NCBI RefSeq assembly: GCF_009601165.1
Contig: NZ_WIRE01000001.1
Span: 1,550,001 to 1,614,000 of the forward strand
Source: Alcanivorax sediminis
Lineage (GTDB): Bacteria > Pseudomonadota > Gammaproteobacteria > Pseudomonadales > Alcanivoracaceae
Length of the DNA stretch: 64,000 nucleotides
Direction: 5' to 3'
Shown here: piece after piece, positions 61,922 through 64,000 of the stretch
How positions within the stretch are numbered: position 1 is the first letter of the stretch
Layout of the letters: each line of letters starts with the position of its first letter
The notes under the pieces: model-generated
The model's database searches: none
The model's input: the letters and a program-made list of their open reading frames with translations, nothing else
What the model was told of the DNA's origin: nothing
Position numbers and translations under genes: made by a program

Positions 61922-62118
61922 GGTATGCCCGGTTTTGTGGGATCTCGGCTGCAAGCGATCCGAGCCACAGCGAGGCAAACAAGAAGCGAGTGTCGAGTGA
62001 CGAGTTTCGAACGGCAAAATCCGGAATATCCCGGTTGTTCAGGTTTTCGTGACTCGAACCTCGTACCTCGCTTTCTGGAATCAATACCTCCGAGGTTCGG
62101 ATTGCTTGCAGGCATACC
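61922..62118. repeat. Composite nested inverted-repeat element
   Basis: The outer arms GGTATGCC (61922-61929) and GGCATACC (62111-62118) match. The middle arms GCAAGCGATCCGAGC (61951-61965) and GTTCGGATTGCTTGC (62095-62109) match with two mismatches. The inner heptads AAGCGAG, TGTCGAG, TGACGAG, TTTCGAA (61984-62011) face CTCGAAC, CTCGTAC, CTCGCTT (62053-62073). It has the same architecture as the element at 22100-22264. Confidence 0.75.
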
Positions 62119-62150
62119 CTGAAGGGCCCGGAGCGCTCCTGCACTAAGCG

Positions 62151-62606
62151 TTAGTCCAGTATGTCGATATCGTCGCCCACTCGGACGACCCCGGTGGACA
62201 GGATCTCGCAGCGCAGCCCACCACGGCCCATGAAGGACTGAATGATGCGGGTGGGGGTGAGCTCGCCGGCCAGCAGTTTACCTACTACCGAGCAAGGCTC
62301 GCACCGTTCAATACCGCGCACCCGCACCGGGCCGACCATGAACTCGCGGCCTTCCAGGGCATTCAGGTCCACGCCTTTGGTAACGATGTTGCGGCGCAGC
62401 TGGTGTGGCTGGACTTCCTGACCAAACTCCTCGTTGAAAGCGTCCACAGCTTCGTGCTCGATCAGGGTCAGCTGTTCTTCGGGTTTGGTGTTCCGCTTGC
62501 AGTGACGATCGCCAACAATGCCGCAGCCAGCCCGTAATTGAACGGCTTCATGGCCGGTCATGGGCCCGCGTGACTCGTCAGCGGTGTAGAGGGCGACAAT
62601 ATTCAT
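62151..62606 (-). CDS. MOSC domain protein
   Basis: This 151-residue protein covers the MOSC sulfur-carrier domain: GIVGDRHCKRNTKPEEQLTLI, key LRRNIVTKGVDLNALEG, and the conserved Cys in RGIERCEPCSVVGKLL. Related domains occur in molybdenum-cofactor sulfurases and YiiM-like proteins. ATG 62606 begins MNIVALYTADESRGPM, typical for the family. The upstream open frame is repeat DNA. Confidence 0.87.
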   Translation of the reverse strand: MNIVALYTADESRGPMTGHEAVQLRAGCGIVGDRHCKRNTKPEEQLTLIEHEAVDAFNEEFGQEVQPHQLRRNIVTKGVDLNALEGREFMVGPVRVRGIERCEPCSVVGKLLAGELTPTRIIQSFMGRGGLRCEILSTGVVRVGDDIDILD

Positions 62607-62618
62607 GAAGTATTTGGC

Positions 62619-62646
62619 CTGACGCCGGAAGCCCGACGCCTGACGA
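62619..62646. repeat. 7-base-period array, GACGC core
   Basis: CTGACGC, CGGAAGC, CCGACGC and CTGACGA lie just upstream of the MOSC gene. Confidence 0.7.
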
Positions 62647-62696
62647 TCAATCTGTCCGGTGGATGATGAGTCTAGTCTACATGAGTGTAGCCAGTG

Positions 62697-62718
62697 TGGG
62701 AGCCAGCCTGCTGGCGAT
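62697..62718 (+). repeat. REP-like element
   Basis: GTGGGAGCCAGCCTGCTGGC followed by GA, a variant of the GTAGGAGC REP with a CAGC palindrome. Confidence 0.6.
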
Positions 62719-62754
62719 ATATCACTTGCAGGCATACCTGAAGGGCGTAGGTAG

Positions 62755-62789
62755 ACGTCAGGCATTCAGTGTCTGGCGTCTGGCGTCTG
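62755..62789. repeat. 7-base-period array, GCGTCTG core
   Basis: ACGTCAG, GCATTCA, GTGTCTG, GCGTCTG and GCGTCTG, upstream of trpE. It is closely related to the array within surA at 38489. Confidence 0.72.
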
Positions 62790-63014
62790 CATTGACTACA
62801 ATTTCACTCATCGATTTGGTTTGAGAAAGGACGTCCCCTTGGACTGCGCCCCGATCAACAGCTTTGCTTTCCTGTCCGCACCCGCCAGCTGGCGATGGTG
62901 ACGCTCCCCCTGTGCCTGCGTTGATGCACTGGCACGCCCCTTTTGCTTCATTTTTCTCTACAATCTGCGTTCTCGATATCGGCCTGCCTGGAAAAGGTCG
63001 GATAAGGAAAAACC
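62790..63014. other. Leader region of trpE
   Basis: No gene and no tryptophan-rich leader peptide was found; the one short frame has a single Trp codon. CTACAAT near 62968 could be a -10 element. No attenuator-type pair of alternative hairpins was recognised. Confidence 0.35.
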
Positions 63015-64000
63015 ATGTCACCACAAGAACTGGAACGTTACGCCGAGCAGGGCTATACCCGGGTCCCTTTTGTCCGCGAAGTGCTGGCGGACCTGGATAC
63101 CCCCTTGACGGCATACCGCAAGCTGGCCCAGGGGCCCTACAGCTATCTGTTTGAATCCGTACAGGGCGGGGAGCGCTGGGGTCGTTACTCCATTCTTGGC
63201 CTGCCTGCGTCGGAGGTCATTCGCATCACCGGGCAGACCGTCTCGGTCAGCAATGCCGAGGGGGAAACCCGTCAGGATGTGGACGACCCGATCCGCTGGA
63301 TTGAGGACTACCGTCAGCAATATCAGTCTCCGGAACTGCCTGGCCTGCCCCGTTTCAACGGCGGTCTGGTGGGTTATTTCGGTTATGACAGCGTGCGCTA
63401 TTTCGAGCCCCGTCTGGGGCCCGCTCCGGGCAAGGATGTGCTCGGGGTGCCGGACATCCTGCTGATGCGTTCCGAAGAGGTGGTGGTGTTCGATAACCTG
63501 CGTGGCGCCCTCTATCTGATTGTGCATGGGGACCCCAGAGCAGAAGGGGCGGCGGCCCAGGCGGAGGCACGTCTGGAAGCTCTGGAGCAGCAGCTGCGTG
63601 CGCCGCTGCCCGAGCCAGAACATGTGGTGTACGGCGACCCGGTGGACGAGAGCGATTTCCAGAGTGAGTTCCCGGAAGACCTGTTCAAGGCGGGTGTCGA
63701 GAAGGTGCGCGAGTACATTCTGGCCGGCGACGTGATGCAGGTGGTGCCGGCCCAGCGCATGAGTTGTCCGTTCAAGGCGCCGGCCATGGATCTGTACCGG
63801 GCCCTGCGTTACCTGAATCCGTCACCGTACATGTTCTATCTGGATCTGGACGATTTCCACATCGCCGGGTCCTCGCCGGAGATTCTCGCTCGGGCGGAGC
63901 AGGGCAAAGTGACGGTGCGCCCCATTGCCGGTACCCGCAAGCGCGGTGCCACGGTGGAAGAGGACAACGCCCTGGAAGCCGACCTGCTGGCCGACCCCAA
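63015..64000 (+). CDS. trpE: Anthranilate synthase component I (partial, runs off the window)
   Basis: The first 328 residues of TrpE are present; the frame is still open at the window end. The N-terminal domain carries the tryptophan-binding region (SYLFESVQGGERWGRYSI, with the LLES-like motif). The start of the chorismate-binding domain follows (VMQVVPAQRMS, LNPSPYMFYLD, SPEILAR, IAGTRKRG). It makes anthranilate from chorismate and glutamine-derived ammonia with TrpG. ATG 63015 has AAGGAAAA upstream. It competes for the same chorismate pool as the 6107 lyase. Confidence 0.95.
   Translation, partial: MSPQELERYAEQGYTRVPFVREVLADLDTPLTAYRKLAQGPYSYLFESVQGGERWGRYSILGLPASEVIRITGQTVSVSNAEGETRQDVDDPIRWIEDYRQQYQSPELPGLPRFNGGLVGYFGYDSVRYFEPRLGPAPGKDVLGVPDILLMRSEEVVVFDNLRGALYLIVHGDPRAEGAAAQAEARLEALEQQLRAPLPEPEHVVYGDPVDESDFQSEFPEDLFKAGVEKVREYILAGDVMQVVPAQRMSCPFKAPAMDLYRALRYLNPSPYMFYLDLDDFHIAGSSPEILARAEQGKVTVRPIAGTRKRGATVEEDNALEADLLADP

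Noticed and set aside
61891-62115. Extended N-terminus of the DUF1415 protein
   Set aside because: The extra 75 codons lie in a nested repeat element and do not resemble the family; ATG 61890 is the family start.
16071-62789. Heptad arrays as CRISPR
   Set aside because: Units are 7 bases with 2-3 variable bases; there are no long repeats, spacers or cas genes.
62823-63014. Trp leader peptide/attenuator before trpE
   Set aside because: The only short frame has one Trp codon, runs into the trpE start and lacks alternative hairpins.

Overview
The window looks like chromosomal DNA of a marine gammaproteobacterium close to Alcanivorax or the Pseudomonas/Oceanospirillales line. The evidence is gene order: rpsU-yqeY-dnaG-rpoD-tRNA-Ile2 divergent from tsaD; apaH-apaG-rsmA-pdxA-surA-lptD divergent from amgK-murU; and a prkA-yeaH-spoVR operon. 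The genus assignment is inference from order and protein flavour; no database was searched.

Layout. (1) 0-13.8 kb: an accessory, visibly AT-richer block. A TetR regulator with its own palindromic operator is followed by a second TetR, a transketolase and an SDR on the minus strand, then an eight-gene plus-strand operon. That operon encodes a class A FAD monooxygenase, a chorismate-lyase-like enzyme, two paralogous FMO-type monooxygenases, a TauE/SafE exporter, an exported His-rich cupin, a flavodoxin-fold NAD(P)H:quinone/azo reductase and a DAHP synthase. Read together this is a candidate aromatic natural-product cluster. Transketolase makes erythrose-4-phosphate, DAHP synthase commits it to the shikimate pathway, the lyase would release a hydroxybenzoate from chorismate, and three flavin oxygenases would oxidise (or possibly halogenate) it. 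I consider this the most interesting system in the window. (2) 13.8-24 kb: a lipoprotein, tRNA-Ile(CAU), the macromolecular-synthesis operon, tsaD, plsY and folB-folK. (3) 24-28.9 kb: a minus-strand cca-pteridine reductase-DUF4124 operon and an EamA transporter. (4) 28.9-43.4 kb: stress operon prkA-yeaH-spoVR, the apaH to lptD operon, amgK-murU and rpe. (5) 43.7-49.6 kb: a poorly characterised stretch of small lipoproteins and membrane proteins with an intact IS110-family transposase. (6) 50-54 kb: HxlR/old-yellow-enzyme pair and an MFS transporter. (7) 53.5-60.3 kb: cyoABCD quinol oxidase, SURF1 and a RegB/RegA (RoxS/RoxR)-type redox two-component system. (8) 60.4-64 kb: VOC protein, DUF3301-DUF1415, MOSC protein and the 5' part of trpE.

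A second theme is intergenic. At least fifteen short arrays repeat with a strict 7-base period. Each has a fixed core (CGAG, GCGTC, CACGC or TAAYAGT) plus two or three variable bases. They sit between genes throughout the core genome, often face to face and nested inside GTAGGAGC-type REP palindromes, and one is translated as the N-terminus of SurA. They are nearly absent from the accessory block at 1-13.8 kb.
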